Source of the DNA: JAAELZ01 sp965223465
GTDB taxonomy: Bacteria > Pseudomonadota > Gammaproteobacteria > Arenicellales > Poriferihabitantaceae
NCBI GenBank assembly: GCA_965223465.1
Contig: OZ245025.1
Span: 1,674,001-1,738,000, forward strand
Length of the DNA: 64,000 bases
Direction of reading: 5' to 3'
The notes under the pieces were generated by a model, which ran no database searches, was not told the DNA's origin, and saw only the letters and a program-made list of their open reading frames with translations. This document shows, in pieces, positions 41,680 through 51,381 of this stretch. The position numbers and the translations under genes are program-made. The stretch's first letter is position 1; each line of letters begins with the position of its first letter.

Positions 41680-42387
41680 ATGCAAGATTTTAGTACGGCC
41701 TTTAGCACGGCTTTTTCACTGGTGTTATCGGCTGATCCAGACCTACTGGAAATTATCGGTTTATCGTTACGCGTCAGCCTTACCGCAACAGCCATTGCCT
41801 GTCTCATTGGGCTGCCTTTAGGTGCCCTGGTCGCCATTAGCCGCTTTCCTGGACGTAATGGACTGTTGGTCATCGTCAATGCACTGATGGGTCTACCTCC
41901 CGTTGTTGTCGGGTTGATGGTCTACCTTAGTTTATCCAGAGCAGGCCCATTTGGTTGGCTCGGGTTGCTGTACACCCCCACAGCCATGATTATTGCGCAA
42001 ACCATATTAATTACGCCGATTGTATTAGCCCTATCGCGGCAGGTGATTGAAGATTCGCACCTTGAATACATTGATCTTTTTCGTTCACTCAACCTGACCA
42101 AACGCGCGTCGATTTCTACACTGATCTGGGATACACGCTATTCGCTACTTACCATTGCCTTGGCTGGCCTGGGTCGTGCTATTGCTGAAGTCGGTGCGGT
42201 GATTATAGTCGGGGGTAACATCGATCACCTGACGCGCGTGATGACAACTGCCATCGCCCTGGAAACTTCCAAAGGGGAGTTATCCCTGGCGCTAGCACTG
42301 GGCATGGTACTTTTAGTCATCGCACTGGTACTAAACGCCCTGGTTATGGCAACCCGAATGAGCGCTCAACGTTTTTCATATGCTTAA
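41680..42387 (+). CDS. tupB: Tungstate/molybdate ABC transporter permease TupB
   Basis: A 235-residue permease with about six hydrophobic helices and the EAA-type loop of oxyanion transporters (EDSHLEYIDLFRSLNLTKRA). The end is LGRAIAEVGAVIIVGGNIDHLTRVMTTAI. It forms an importer with TupC and TupA. The start ATG 41680 has no clear ribosome site (ATATAACCC precedes it), so the true start could be a few codons later. Confidence 0.88.
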   Translation: MQDFSTAFSTAFSLVLSADPDLLEIIGLSLRVSLTATAIACLIGLPLGALVAISRFPGRNGLLVIVNALMGLPPVVVGLMVYLSLSRAGPFGWLGLLYTPTAMIIAQTILITPIVLALSRQVIEDSHLEYIDLFRSLNLTKRASISTLIWDTRYSLLTIALAGLGRAIAEVGAVIIVGGNIDHLTRVMTTAIALETSKGELSLALALGMVLLVIALVLNALVMATRMSAQRFSYA

Positions 42388-42443
42388 CGTGAAACTAAAA
42401 CGTAATCACGCTACCCATCAGTAATCCAACAAACAAATCAGAA

Positions 42444-43199
42444 ATGGTTAGTCGTCCTACGCTTGTAAAGAAGGCAAATGAGGCTATATTCCCGCTTCAA
42501 GCGACAGATATTTCGTTACATGTCGGTAAAAATAAGCTGATTGAAAACCTTTCTTTAACACTTGATAAAAATCAATTTAGTGTGGTCATGGGGCCAAATG
42601 GTGCGGGTAAATCGGTGTTGTTGCGCTTGCTGCATGGCCTTCTGGAACCCACGAGCGGAAAAATATTATGGGGAGACATCCCGATAAACACCGACATCAG
42701 AAAACGCCAGGCCATGGTCTTTCAAAAACCAGTGTTACTAAGACGCTCAGTCGCTGCGAATATAGATTTTGTGTTTTCTCTTGCAGGACGAACGGATGCG
42801 GTCAGACGAGATGAATTGCTTGACCAGATAGATCTGCTTGATCGAGCCAAGCAGCCCGCACGACTATTATCCGGCGGTGAGCAACAGCGCCTGGCTTTGG
42901 CCAGGGCGTTGGCAACCGACCCTGAAGTGATCTTTTTGGATGAACCCACCGCGAGTCTAGACCCAGCTTCAACCCAGAACATAGAAAATGTGGTTTCCGC
43001 TGCGCATTACCGTGGCATCAAAATTGTATTTGTTACGCATGATATCGGCCAGGCGAAACGTTTAGCCGACGAGATTATTTTTATACATGGTGGCCGGTTA
43101 GCCGAACATACCCATGCCAAAGATTTTTTTCAAAACCCTGATTCACAAGCAGCACAAGCCTATCTAGACGACCGAATATTGCTGCAACAAAACATTTAA
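42444..43199 (+). CDS. tupC: Tungstate ABC transporter ATP-binding protein TupC
   Basis: A 251-residue ATPase with Walker A GPNGAGKS, signature LLSGGEQQRLALARAL, Walker B VIFLDEPTASLD and switch FVTHD. No C-terminal TOBE/molybdate-sensing domain is present, so regulation must come from elsewhere. It is 56 bases after tupB and 23 bases before tupA. Confidence 0.88.
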   Translation: MVSRPTLVKKANEAIFPLQATDISLHVGKNKLIENLSLTLDKNQFSVVMGPNGAGKSVLLRLLHGLLEPTSGKILWGDIPINTDIRKRQAMVFQKPVLLRRSVAANIDFVFSLAGRTDAVRRDELLDQIDLLDRAKQPARLLSGGEQQRLALARALATDPEVIFLDEPTASLDPASTQNIENVVSAAHYRGIKIVFVTHDIGQAKRLADEIIFIHGGRLAEHTHAKDFFQNPDSQAAQAYLDDRILLQQNI

Positions 43200-43222
43200 T
43201 TTAATTTCATCAAGGCATCTCA

Positions 43223-44047
43223 ATGAAACTATTAACTCGCCTAATGCACGCTAACTTAATACTAGGCATCGCTTTCGCTCCAATTGTCTGCACAGCTGAC
43301 GATAACGCTATTATCGTTCAATCAACCACTTCAACCGCTAATTCGGGGCTGTATGATCACCTACTCCCCATATTTAAGGCAATAAGCGGCATTACCGCCA
43401 ATGTAGTTGCAGTGGGTACCGGCCAGGCAATTAAAAACGCCCAAAACTGTGACGGGGATGTACTGCTGGTTCACGCCAAAGCGTCGGAAGAAAAATTCGT
43501 CGCCGAAGGCTACGGCGTTAAGCGCTTTGATTTGATGTATAACGATTTCATCATTGTTGGCCCAGCAACCGATCCGGCCAGCATTGACGGAAACCAGAAT
43601 GCGCGCATTGCGTTAACAACTATCGCGGAATCAAAAGCATTATTTGCCTCGCGCGGCGATGATTCTGGAACACACAAAAAAGAACAGGCATTGTGGAAGG
43701 CAGCTAGTATTGATCCTACGCAGGCCTCAGGAAGCTGGTACCGTGAAACCGGTTCTGGCATGGGCGCCACGCTCAATGTTGGCGTGGGCATGGGCGCTTA
43801 TGTGATGACCGATCGCGCGACCTGGATCAGCTTTAAGAATAAACAGGATTTTAAAATAATGGTTAAAGGCGATAAGGCCTTGTTCAACCAATATGGTGTC
43901 ACTTTGGTCAATCCCAAAAAATGTCCAAACGTAAGGGCTGATTTAGGACACCAATTTATTGATTGGTTGTTATCCGCTGAGGGTCAAACCGCCATTGGTG
44001 AGTATCAGGTTGATGGACAACAGTTGTTTTTTCCAAACGCGGATTAA
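43223..44047 (+). CDS. tupA: Tungstate-binding protein TupA
   Basis: A 274-residue periplasmic binding protein with a signal peptide (LILGIAFAPIVCTA). The TupA pattern is clear: QSTTSTANSGLYDHLLPIF (TTS oxyanion loop), VVAVGTGQAIKNAQNCDGDV, LVHAKASEEKFVAEGYG and YNDFIIVGPATDP, then RGDDSGTHKKEQALWK. TupA proteins are more selective for tungstate than molybdate; the specificity is inferred from the family. Tungstate would supply formate dehydrogenases or aldehyde ferredoxin oxidoreductases, none of which is in the window. Confidence 0.92.
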   Translation: MKLLTRLMHANLILGIAFAPIVCTADDNAIIVQSTTSTANSGLYDHLLPIFKAISGITANVVAVGTGQAIKNAQNCDGDVLLVHAKASEEKFVAEGYGVKRFDLMYNDFIIVGPATDPASIDGNQNARIALTTIAESKALFASRGDDSGTHKKEQALWKAASIDPTQASGSWYRETGSGMGATLNVGVGMGAYVMTDRATWISFKNKQDFKIMVKGDKALFNQYGVTLVNPKKCPNVRADLGHQFIDWLLSAEGQTAIGEYQVDGQQLFFPNAD

Positions 44048-44088
44048 ATACGCAACACCAGATACGAACTTCAGGCTGCGCGTACCGC

Positions 44089-44964
44089 TTAGGGGCCATT
44101 AAATTTAACCGTACCAAACGCGGATATATCATAGCCCTTGAGTGCTTCGGCACGTTGCTGAAAGGCGGCGCCACCACAAAAAGTGTGAAACTTTTGCCAT
44201 CCCGGTTCAAACCAGGCGCGTCGATCAACCAACAGATCAAATTGCTCTTGTATTAACGGCACAAATTGCAAATGATACTGCGCTGCAACCGATTCAAGTC
44301 CAAAGGTAACATCAGCCTTGCCTTCAAGTACGCTACTTGCCGCATCAACTTCGGTGCGCTCTGCGGGGAGAGACTCAAAGCTATCCAACTTTAGTTTTGC
44401 CTGCGCGATAAGCTGCAGAAATAATACCTGGGCACCCGCTTTTTGCTGCCTGGGCACAAAACGCAGGCCGGTTATATCAGCGATTGACTTTACTGTTCGC
44501 TCAAGCCCCTCACGCAGTATCAACCCGCGCATACGCTTGGTCCAATGCACTAAAACAACCGGCATCTCCTTACAATTCTGTGCCATATAGTGGGTGTTCC
44601 AATCATCCCTCGAAGCATCATATATATGCATACCGGTGGCCATTCCTTCACGTTTTATGAACCGCTCAACCCCATCAATACTGCCGTCGAAATAGGTCGC
44701 AATCCCACATTGGGACTCGCGCAGCGCCCAATCGAGCAATGGGTCATGACTCCCAAAAAACACACTGGGCAAGGGCTCATTAGAAGTAGCGACGGATTTT
44801 AGCCAGCCCTCATTGACCCAAGCTGTAATCGCAGCCCTGGGAAACAATAATTTACCCGTTGCCTTCGAATAAGGAACACTGTTGGACGCCACCAATGCGT
44901 ATACCTTGCGCTCCTTGACACGCAGCAATTCGGCAAGTTCTTTGGTCGTAAGGTACTCAGTCAT
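44089..44964 (-). CDS. HTH regulator with periplasmic-binding-protein-like domain
   Basis: A 291-residue cytoplasmic protein. The N-terminal helix-turn-helix is of the excisionase/MerR-like HTH_17 type (YLTTKELAELLRVKERKVYA, followed by FPRAAITAWVNEGW). The rest is a periplasmic-binding-protein-like domain found fused to such HTHs (VFFGSHDPLLDWALRESQCG; GKADVTFGLESVAAQY; FVPLIQEQFDLLVDRR). In bacteria these fusions sit by molybdate/tungstate genes and probably sense oxyanion or cofactor. It is convergent with tupA (41 bases between ends) and probably regulates the tup operon. Confidence 0.8.
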   Translation of the reverse strand: MTEYLTTKELAELLRVKERKVYALVASNSVPYSKATGKLLFPRAAITAWVNEGWLKSVATSNEPLPSVFFGSHDPLLDWALRESQCGIATYFDGSIDGVERFIKREGMATGMHIYDASRDDWNTHYMAQNCKEMPVVLVHWTKRMRGLILREGLERTVKSIADITGLRFVPRQQKAGAQVLFLQLIAQAKLKLDSFESLPAERTEVDAASSVLEGKADVTFGLESVAAQYHLQFVPLIQEQFDLLVDRRAWFEPGWQKFHTFCGGAAFQQRAEALKGYDISAFGTVKFNGP

Positions 44965-45079
44965 TCAAAACCGTGACAATGGACGCATATTGTGTCCAAG
45001 TGTAGATGAATTCATAGGAGGGTCAAGCCGATTATAAATCCAACGTCTGCATGCAATACAGATAAGATCAGGTAAAAGT

Positions 45080-45841
45080 TCATAGCTCGGTTATGAGCAG
45101 ACGTCCGTGCTGCTTCAGCCATTGACGTTGCGTGTTATAGCTTGGGCAATGCCGTGCCACCCGCGCCCAAAATGCACTGGAGTGATTGAAATCTTCTAGA
45201 TGGCATAGCTCATGGATAATGACATACTCAATAACTTCGCGCGGTGCCATGATGAGTTTCCAGTTTAGCTGAATCAAGCCATCATGGCGGCAGCTACCCC
45301 AACGTGCAGTATAGCTTTTTATTTGGTGGCTCGATCCATGCATACCCGTTCGCTTTGATATTGCATCGAGATATTCCGGCAGCAATTGTTCGGCTTGCTT
45401 GCGCAACCACTTTTTAGCTCGTTTATCGAGTGCTTCCAGCGTCAGTGCTTGCCGACTTTGAATGATAAGTTTATCTGCTTCACGCAGTATTTGGTTTGGT
45501 CGACCGATTTTTGCTTCAATCGTTAAACACGCTCCTTCAAACCAAATCAGCACCCCGTGTGCCGCATCTTTCGCGGTTTGCAAAGAGGCAAACTGCTGCA
45601 GCTGTTTATCGATCCAGACGCGCCGGCTATTGACGAAATCTTGAACTTGCTTTTTAGGCGTGCGCATCGGTGTCATGGCGATCAGCTGCCCGTTTTTATC
45701 CAGCTTTAGCGCAAGGCTTTGCTTACGTCGGGCGGATTTACGCCACAAAACCTCTAGACCATCTACCGTAATTTTGTCTGATGCCTTGTTCTGCGAGTTG
45801 CGACTCGCAGCCGCGTTCCACAGCGCTTTTAGCGTCTGCAC
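45080..45841 (-). CDS. YgjP-like zinc metallopeptidase domain protein
   Basis: A 253-residue cytoplasmic protein of the YgjP/DUF45 (WLM/SprT-like) family. The zinc motif HELCHLEDFNHS (HExxH with a further His) is preceded by RWGSCRHDGLIQLNWKLIMAP and followed by HCPSYNTQRQWLKQHG. E. coli YgjP is a related protein of uncertain function. It stands alone and is convergent with nothing close; the next gene upstream is 22 bases away. Confidence 0.85.
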   Translation of the reverse strand: MQTLKALWNAAASRNSQNKASDKITVDGLEVLWRKSARRKQSLALKLDKNGQLIAMTPMRTPKKQVQDFVNSRRVWIDKQLQQFASLQTAKDAAHGVLIWFEGACLTIEAKIGRPNQILREADKLIIQSRQALTLEALDKRAKKWLRKQAEQLLPEYLDAISKRTGMHGSSHQIKSYTARWGSCRHDGLIQLNWKLIMAPREVIEYVIIHELCHLEDFNHSSAFWARVARHCPSYNTQRQWLKQHGRLLITEL

Positions 45842-45862
45842 AATTTGCTTTTTAGCCGTAAA

Positions 45863-46282
45863 TTATTCAGCTTCGCAATACCAGGACTGAATGTTCCCAT
45901 CATCCAATTGCAGCATCCAGTTCGAACCGGGGTACAGCTTTTTTTGTGGTTGTGTACCATCAATTTGATATTTCCGATACTCACGTCCTGTCCATAGCGC
46001 GCTAACGATTGATTCCGGCGCACAATCATCTTTTGCATATACGCTACACCAAGCAAATCCAGCCTGGGCAACCCGATAAACCTTTTTGCCCGTTAATAAA
46101 TTATGACAGCCAGGTTTTTCGGCGGCCCGGCCCAGACTTAGGCGTCGTTGTTGCTCCTGCTTATTTAGTTTATACATCCTCACCTTGCCATCAGCTTGGG
46201 CGGCCACTGGCCATGCCAACGCCAATACCATAACTGGAATCAGCCAACGGAGAAGCCTCAAGGCTTGCCCCCAATACGCCAC
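45863..46282 (-). CDS. Secreted hypothetical protein
   Basis: A 139-residue protein with an N-terminal signal peptide (LIPVMVLALAWPVAAQA) and a mature part containing five cysteines. A basic start (LNKQEQQRRLSLGRAAEKPGC) leads to segments such as FAWCSVYAKDDCAPE. No family is recognised. It overlaps the DUF2782 gene by 25 bases, which implies co-translation with it; DUF2782-polA neighbourhoods are a common gammaproteobacterial arrangement, but this extra gene is less usual. Confidence 0.7.
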   Translation of the reverse strand: MAYWGQALRLLRWLIPVMVLALAWPVAAQADGKVRMYKLNKQEQQRRLSLGRAAEKPGCHNLLTGKKVYRVAQAGFAWCSVYAKDDCAPESIVSALWTGREYRKYQIDGTQPQKKLYPGSNWMLQLDDGNIQSWYCEAE

Positions 46283-46581
46283 TGACGCATCACCCCACGC
46301 TCGGTGAGGCTACCATCCTGATAGATATCATCACGATCATTGAACTCGTAGTATTCGCTTAGACCATCGTCACCATGCTGAATGACAACTCGATCCAGGC
46401 GATCGCGAATGCGTACTTCTTCCACTGTCAGGCCGGTGGAATCTGCCGACTGGCCTTCCGCTGGCGCTGCACTTTGCGTATCCTCATCAACCGTGGATGA
46501 GGGTGTGGTTTGTGCGTATACAAGCGGTACGGCCAACAAGAAAACCACTCCGGCAATCAAATTCAATTTACTTTTTTTCAT
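46258..46581 (-). CDS. DUF2782 family exported protein
   Basis: A 107-residue protein with a signal peptide (LIAGVVFLLAVPLVYA), a low-complexity Ser/Ala/Glu linker and the DUF2782-type C-terminus (VEEVRIRDRLDRVVIQ, EYYEFNDRDDIYQDGS). The family is usually encoded beside polA, as here. Function unknown. Confidence 0.85.
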   Translation of the reverse strand: MKKSKLNLIAGVVFLLAVPLVYAQTTPSSTVDEDTQSAAPAEGQSADSTGLTVEEVRIRDRLDRVVIQHGDDGLSEYYEFNDRDDIYQDGSLTERGVMRQWRIGGKP

Positions 46582-46603
46582 ATTAAGCTCCAGATAAAGC
46601 TGG

Positions 46604-47335
46604 CTATATAGTTAGGCCCAAATCAGTGTGGGCCTGTGTGCGATGAAAACCTCGCTCAGCATAAAAATCAAAAACTGCCTGACAAATTTCTTTAGGCGTA
46701 TCAAGCACCTGAATAAGATCCATGTCAGATGCATTAATCGTCCCCTCTGCAACCAATGTGTTTTTGAAAAAGTCTAGCATGCCCTGCCAAAATTCAGACT
46801 GAACCAAAATGACCGGTATCGCGGGGGTTTTATCGGTTTGAATTAGGGTTAAGCATTCAATCACCTCATCCAAGGTACCAAACCCGCCGGGCATCACGAT
46901 ATACGCTGCAGAATACTTGACGAACATCATTTTACGTACAAAAAAATGATGGAAATTAACGCTGACATCCTGGTACTCGTTGGGGGTTTCTTGCTTACCG
47001 GGTAAAATGATGTTCAAACCAATGCTGGGCGAACGGCCCCTTTGCGCACCTTTATTGGCCGCTTCCATAATGCCCGGGCCACCGCCACTAATAATGGAAA
47101 ACCCGCTATTTGAGAGTTCGGCGGCGATTTTCTCGGTCAGTTTGTACCAGGGATGATCAGGCTGGGTGCGCGCCGAACCAAAAATACTCACCGCCGGATG
47201 CGCATGCGCCATTTTGTCAAAACCCTCGACAAACTCGCCCATTACCTGGAAAATCTTCCAGGATTCTTGATTTAACTCAGCCGAAGGCGAGCCAGGCCAG
47301 TTTTCAAAGGTTTTGTCACCATTGGGTTTATACAT
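46604..47335 (-). CDS. LOG family protein (TIGR00730-type)
   Basis: A 243-residue Rossmann-like protein of the LOG (lysine decarboxylase-like, cytokinin riboside phosphoribohydrolase) family: SIFGSARTQPDHPWY, the GGGPGIMEAANKGA loop and the catalytic PGGFGTLDEVIE motif. Bacterial members hydrolyse nucleoside 5'-monophosphates at the N-glycosidic bond. It is divergent from polA, with about 110 bases between. Confidence 0.92.
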   Translation of the reverse strand: MYKPNGDKTFENWPGSPSAELNQESWKIFQVMGEFVEGFDKMAHAHPAVSIFGSARTQPDHPWYKLTEKIAAELSNSGFSIISGGGPGIMEAANKGAQRGRSPSIGLNIILPGKQETPNEYQDVSVNFHHFFVRKMMFVKYSAAYIVMPGGFGTLDEVIECLTLIQTDKTPAIPVILVQSEFWQGMLDFFKNTLVAEGTINASDMDLIQVLDTPKEICQAVFDFYAERGFHRTQAHTDLGLTI

Positions 47336-47449
47336 ATTGTATTCTGCTAATTAAGGTCCATTTGCCGCAAGCCAATCATTCTGCGGTAAGATCGCCCTAT
47401 TGTATGCCATCAGCAAGCTGGTGCAAGAAATCATCTGACCAAATACCCC

Positions 47450-50170
47450 ATGTCTCATCAAAAACCGCTCATTCTGGTCGACGGATCATCGTTCTTATTC
47501 CGCGCCTACCATGCGATGCCCAATCTGCAATCACGCAGTGGTCAGCTAACCGGGGCGGTATACGGGGTAACCAACATGCTGCGCAAACTGGTCAAAGAAT
47601 GCCAACCGGAGTTGATCGCGATTGTTTACGATGCGAAAGGTAAAACCTTTCGCCACCAAATCTATGATCAGTACAAGGCAAACCGGCCGCCCGCACCGCC
47701 TGAATTGGTCACCCAAATTCAGTATGTGCATGACATCACTCGCGCCATGGGTTTACCTTTGCTGTGCGTACCGGAAGTCGAAGCGGATGATGTCATCGGC
47801 ACACTCGCGGCCCAGGCAACAAAACAAAAACTTGATGTATTGGTTGTCACGGGTGACAAAGATATGGCGCAATTGGTCAATGAGCATGTCACCCTGATTG
47901 ATACCATGAAGAATGAAACCCTGGATACGCAAGGTGTGATAGGCAAGTTTGGTGTACGTCCCGATCAAATAATCGATTACCTCTCGCTAGTAGGCGATAC
48001 TTCAGACAACATTCCAGGTATACCTAAAGTCGGACCAAAAACCGCGGCCAAGTGGCTGGCCAGTTACGAAAATATAGACGGATTAATCGAAAATGCCGAT
48101 GAAATCGGCGGCAAGGTCGGCGAAAGCCTGCGTGAACATATTGATCAGCTCCCCCTCGCGCGTGAACTGACCACGATCAAGTTAGACGTTGAGCTGGATT
48201 ACGATTGTGATGCCTTACACTACAGCGAACCCGATCGCGAACAACTCGCAACGTTATATAAAGAACTTGATTTTAATACCTGGGCACACGAGTTAGCACT
48301 GGATGAATCCCACTGGTCAGATGAGGTTGAGAAAGCAGAACAAGCAACCGCAGATATCAAAACGGATTACACCACGATATTGGATGAGGATGAGCTGGAT
48401 AAATGGCTGGCCATACTCGCTGATAGCGCGTATTTCGCCCTGGATACGGAAACCACCTCATTGGATGCACAGCAAGCAGAGTTGGTTGGTCTGTCCTTTT
48501 GTGTGGAGGCGGGTAAAGCCGCCTATTTGCCCCTGCGGCATAGCTATGCGGGCGTGCCTGACCAACTTCCCTTCGAGCAAACCTTGGCCAAGCTGAAGCC
48601 TATTTTAGAGAACCCCAAGCTCAAGAAGATTGGTCAGAACTTAAAATATGACCTGATTGTGCTACAACATCATGGCATTGATTTACGGGGCATGGCTTTT
48701 GATACCATGCTCGAATCCTACGTCCTTGAGGCGGGTAGCACACGACACGATATGGACACGCTGGCGATGCGCCATCTGGACATCCAAACCATTGCGTTTA
48801 AAGATATTGCGGGGACGGGCCAAAAACAGCTTACCTTTGATCAAATAGACCTTGAACAGGCGGCACCCTACGCCGCAGAAGATGCTGATATCACCTTGCG
48901 CCTACACCAGGCATTGATACCGGAAATTGAAAAAATACCCGCACTGGATAAATTATTGTCCAACATCGAAATGCCTTTGCTACCCGTATTGGCACGCACC
49001 GAAACCAACGGCGTATTGCTGGATGCCAATCTACTGGGACAGCAGAGTACTGAGCTCTCGAACCAGCTCGTAGATATCGAAAAAGCGTGTCACAAGGCTG
49101 CTGACGAGGTCTTTAACATCGCTTCCCCCAAACAGATTCAAACAATTTTATACGATAAGCTTGGATTGCCAGTATTAAAGAAAACCCCAAAAGGTCAACC
49201 ATCCACCGCAGAAAGCGTGCTGGTCGATCTAGCGGCCGAAGGCCACTCCTTACCCCAACTCATACTTGAGCATCGCAGTCTGGCGAAACTTAAATCCACC
49301 TATACCGACAAACTCCCTAAGCTGATCAATCCGAAAACCGGCCGCGTCCATACTTCCTACCATCAAGCGGTTGCCGCAACCGGTCGCCTGTCTTCTAGCG
49401 ACCCAAACCTGCAAAATATCCCAATCCGCACCGAAGAGGGCCGACGTATTCGGGAAGCCTTTATTGCCGCCCCAGGGTATCAACTGCTGGCTGCAGATTA
49501 CTCCCAAATTGAATTACGCTTAATGGCCCATTTGTCGCAGGACAAGCGTCTTGTGAACGCGTTTAAACAGGGTAAAGATGTGCACAGCGCCACCGCTGCC
49601 GAAGTATTTGGGGTGGAACTAGAAGATGTCAATAGTGAACAGCGCCGACGTGCCAAAGCCATCAATTTTGGCCTGATTTATGGTATGTCAGCCTTTGGCC
49701 TGGGGCGTCAGCTTAGCATTGGGCGAGATGAAGCAGAAGAATATATATCGCTGTATTTCAATCGCTATCCCGGCGTTAAAAAATACATGGATGAAATGCG
49801 CAGAATTGCTGCCGATCAGGGCTACGTAGAAACTCTGCACGGCCGGCGCCTGTATTTGCCTGAAATCAATTCACGCAACTATAATCGACGACAATACGCT
49901 GAACGCACCGCGATCAATGCACCCATGCAAGGATCCGCCGCTGATCTAATCAAGCTGGCGATGATTGCGGTCGATCAATGGCTGCTTGAAGCAGCACCAG
50001 ACGCGCGTATGCTGTTGCAGGTACATGATGAACTGGTGTTAGAAGTACCGGAAGAAAAATTAGCGTATTGCGAGCAGAAATTAGTCGAACTGATGAGCGG
50101 CGTAGCAGATTTACGCGTCCCGCTGGTAGTGGATACAGGTAGCGGCAATAATTGGAAAGAGGCGCACTAA
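47450..50170 (+). CDS. polA: DNA polymerase I
   Basis: A 906-residue three-domain polymerase. Residues 1-290 form the 5'-3' exonuclease (VDGSSFLFRAYHA, VTGDKDMAQLV). Residues about 310-500 form a 3'-5' proofreading exonuclease with intact DTETTSLDA, so it is an active proofreader. The polymerase domain follows, with motif A LLAADYSQIELRLMAH, motif B RRRAKAINFGLIYGMSA and motif C LLQVHDELVLEV. It functions in Okazaki fragment maturation and repair. The length and order are normal. Confidence 0.97.
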   Translation: MSHQKPLILVDGSSFLFRAYHAMPNLQSRSGQLTGAVYGVTNMLRKLVKECQPELIAIVYDAKGKTFRHQIYDQYKANRPPAPPELVTQIQYVHDITRAMGLPLLCVPEVEADDVIGTLAAQATKQKLDVLVVTGDKDMAQLVNEHVTLIDTMKNETLDTQGVIGKFGVRPDQIIDYLSLVGDTSDNIPGIPKVGPKTAAKWLASYENIDGLIENADEIGGKVGESLREHIDQLPLARELTTIKLDVELDYDCDALHYSEPDREQLATLYKELDFNTWAHELALDESHWSDEVEKAEQATADIKTDYTTILDEDELDKWLAILADSAYFALDTETTSLDAQQAELVGLSFCVEAGKAAYLPLRHSYAGVPDQLPFEQTLAKLKPILENPKLKKIGQNLKYDLIVLQHHGIDLRGMAFDTMLESYVLEAGSTRHDMDTLAMRHLDIQTIAFKDIAGTGQKQLTFDQIDLEQAAPYAAEDADITLRLHQALIPEIEKIPALDKLLSNIEMPLLPVLARTETNGVLLDANLLGQQSTELSNQLVDIEKACHKAADEVFNIASPKQIQTILYDKLGLPVLKKTPKGQPSTAESVLVDLAAEGHSLPQLILEHRSLAKLKSTYTDKLPKLINPKTGRVHTSYHQAVAATGRLSSSDPNLQNIPIRTEEGRRIREAFIAAPGYQLLAADYSQIELRLMAHLSQDKRLVNAFKQGKDVHSATAAEVFGVELEDVNSEQRRRAKAINFGLIYGMSAFGLGRQLSIGRDEAEEYISLYFNRYPGVKKYMDEMRRIAADQGYVETLHGRRLYLPEINSRNYNRRQYAERTAINAPMQGSAADLIKLAMIAVDQWLLEAAPDARMLLQVHDELVLEVPEEKLAYCEQKLVELMSGVADLRVPLVVDTGSGNNWKEAH

Positions 50171-50182
50171 AACAATATTACT

Positions 50183-51094
50183 ATGGCCAGATTACCCACC
50201 GTTCGCCAGTTACAGTATCTTTCAGCGTTGCGCAAATTCAACCATTTTGGGCGCGCTGCTAAAAGTTGCTTCGTTTCCCAGTCTGCGTTTAGTACCGCGA
50301 TTAAAGAACTCGAAACCCAGCTGGATATTTCGCTGGTTGATCGCACCAACCGCAGCGTGGTGTTTACCCCCGCTGGAAAGTTAATTGAAGCACAGGGCCG
50401 GCAGGCGTTAGCGATCATGGAAGAGTTGGTCGATTTAGCTAAATCGGTAAGCGAACCCTTCTCTGGTATTATACGTTTAGGCATCATACCGACTATTGCG
50501 CCTTATTTGCTGCCAAAACTATTACCCGCGCTTAAGCAGCGTTACCCAAATCTTGATTTGTATATTCGCGAAGGACAATCCAGTAGTATTTATGAGCAAT
50601 TGATTATGGGCGAGTTGGATTTGGTGTTATATGCCCAGCCGTTTGCCATGCCGCACGTCGAGGCAACTGCGCTGAGCAAGGATTTTTTTCATTTTGCATA
50701 TAGTGATAAAGCCGTCGGCGCCGAACAGGCTTGTAAGCGGGGGAATATAAATTTTGACGCGCTCGACCCGGAATCACTTTTGTTACTGGAAGATGGCCAT
50801 TGCCTGCGCGAACATGCGCTCGCATCATGTAATCTGAAAGATCAAAATAATGTCAGCCAATACAGTGCAAATACCCTGCAAACCTTGGTTCAAATGGTCA
50901 ATAGTGATTTGGGCGTAACCATTCTGCCCAATATGGCGATTAGCTACCTGGGTCTGGATAAAATCAATGTGATTACCAAATCGCTGGCAAAAAAATATTA
51001 CCGCACAATCGCGCTGGCCTGGCGCGAAGGCAGTACGCGCTCAGAAGAATTCAAACAAATTGCACACACCATGAAAAAGGCGATAAACGCTTAA
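50183..51094 (+). CDS. oxyR: OxyR-like LysR family hydrogen peroxide sensor
   Basis: A 303-residue LysR regulator. N-terminal helix-turn-helix (FGRAAKSCFVSQSAFSTAIKEL) is followed by the effector domain. The OxyR hallmark LLLEDGHCLREHALASC carries Cys207 and Cys216, spaced as Cys199 and Cys208 of E. coli OxyR, which form the peroxide-sensing disulfide. No catalase or peroxiredoxin gene is adjacent. It begins 13 bases after polA and probably shares its transcript at least partly. Confidence 0.87.
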   Translation: MARLPTVRQLQYLSALRKFNHFGRAAKSCFVSQSAFSTAIKELETQLDISLVDRTNRSVVFTPAGKLIEAQGRQALAIMEELVDLAKSVSEPFSGIIRLGIIPTIAPYLLPKLLPALKQRYPNLDLYIREGQSSSIYEQLIMGELDLVLYAQPFAMPHVEATALSKDFFHFAYSDKAVGAEQACKRGNINFDALDPESLLLLEDGHCLREHALASCNLKDQNNVSQYSANTLQTLVQMVNSDLGVTILPNMAISYLGLDKINVITKSLAKKYYRTIALAWREGSTRSEEFKQIAHTMKKAINA

Positions 51095-51097
51095 GTC

Positions 51098-51340
51098 ATG
51101 CAATTGAACGCGCTAGGAAACCCTGGCCTCAAATTCGAAACGCCGCCTAACGTTATTGGGATTGATGCAGTGGGTGACGCACACATATTAGGTGCTTTCG
51201 AGACCTGTCTCACCCTAAAAGCCAGATTCCCGCAAGCCACCTCACTCAATTTTCTATACACAATTGCTGGTGCGTTAGATAATCGAGATTGGCACAATAT
51301 CACTGCAAATATAAAAGGCGCTCAATTTATTAAACTGTAA
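51098..51340 (+). CDS. Small hypothetical protein
   Basis: An 80-residue protein without signal peptide, beginning 4 bases after the oxyR stop. Segments PPNVIGIDAVGDAHILGAFE and FLYTIAGALDNRDWHN look like a compact folded domain, with no recognised family. The position suggests coupling to oxyR translation; its reality is less certain than its neighbours. Confidence 0.45.
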   Translation: MQLNALGNPGLKFETPPNVIGIDAVGDAHILGAFETCLTLKARFPQATSLNFLYTIAGALDNRDWHNITANIKGAQFIKL

Positions 51341-51381
51341 TCCAGGCTGGATTTGTTAGTTTATTTACGAGGTATCTCACT

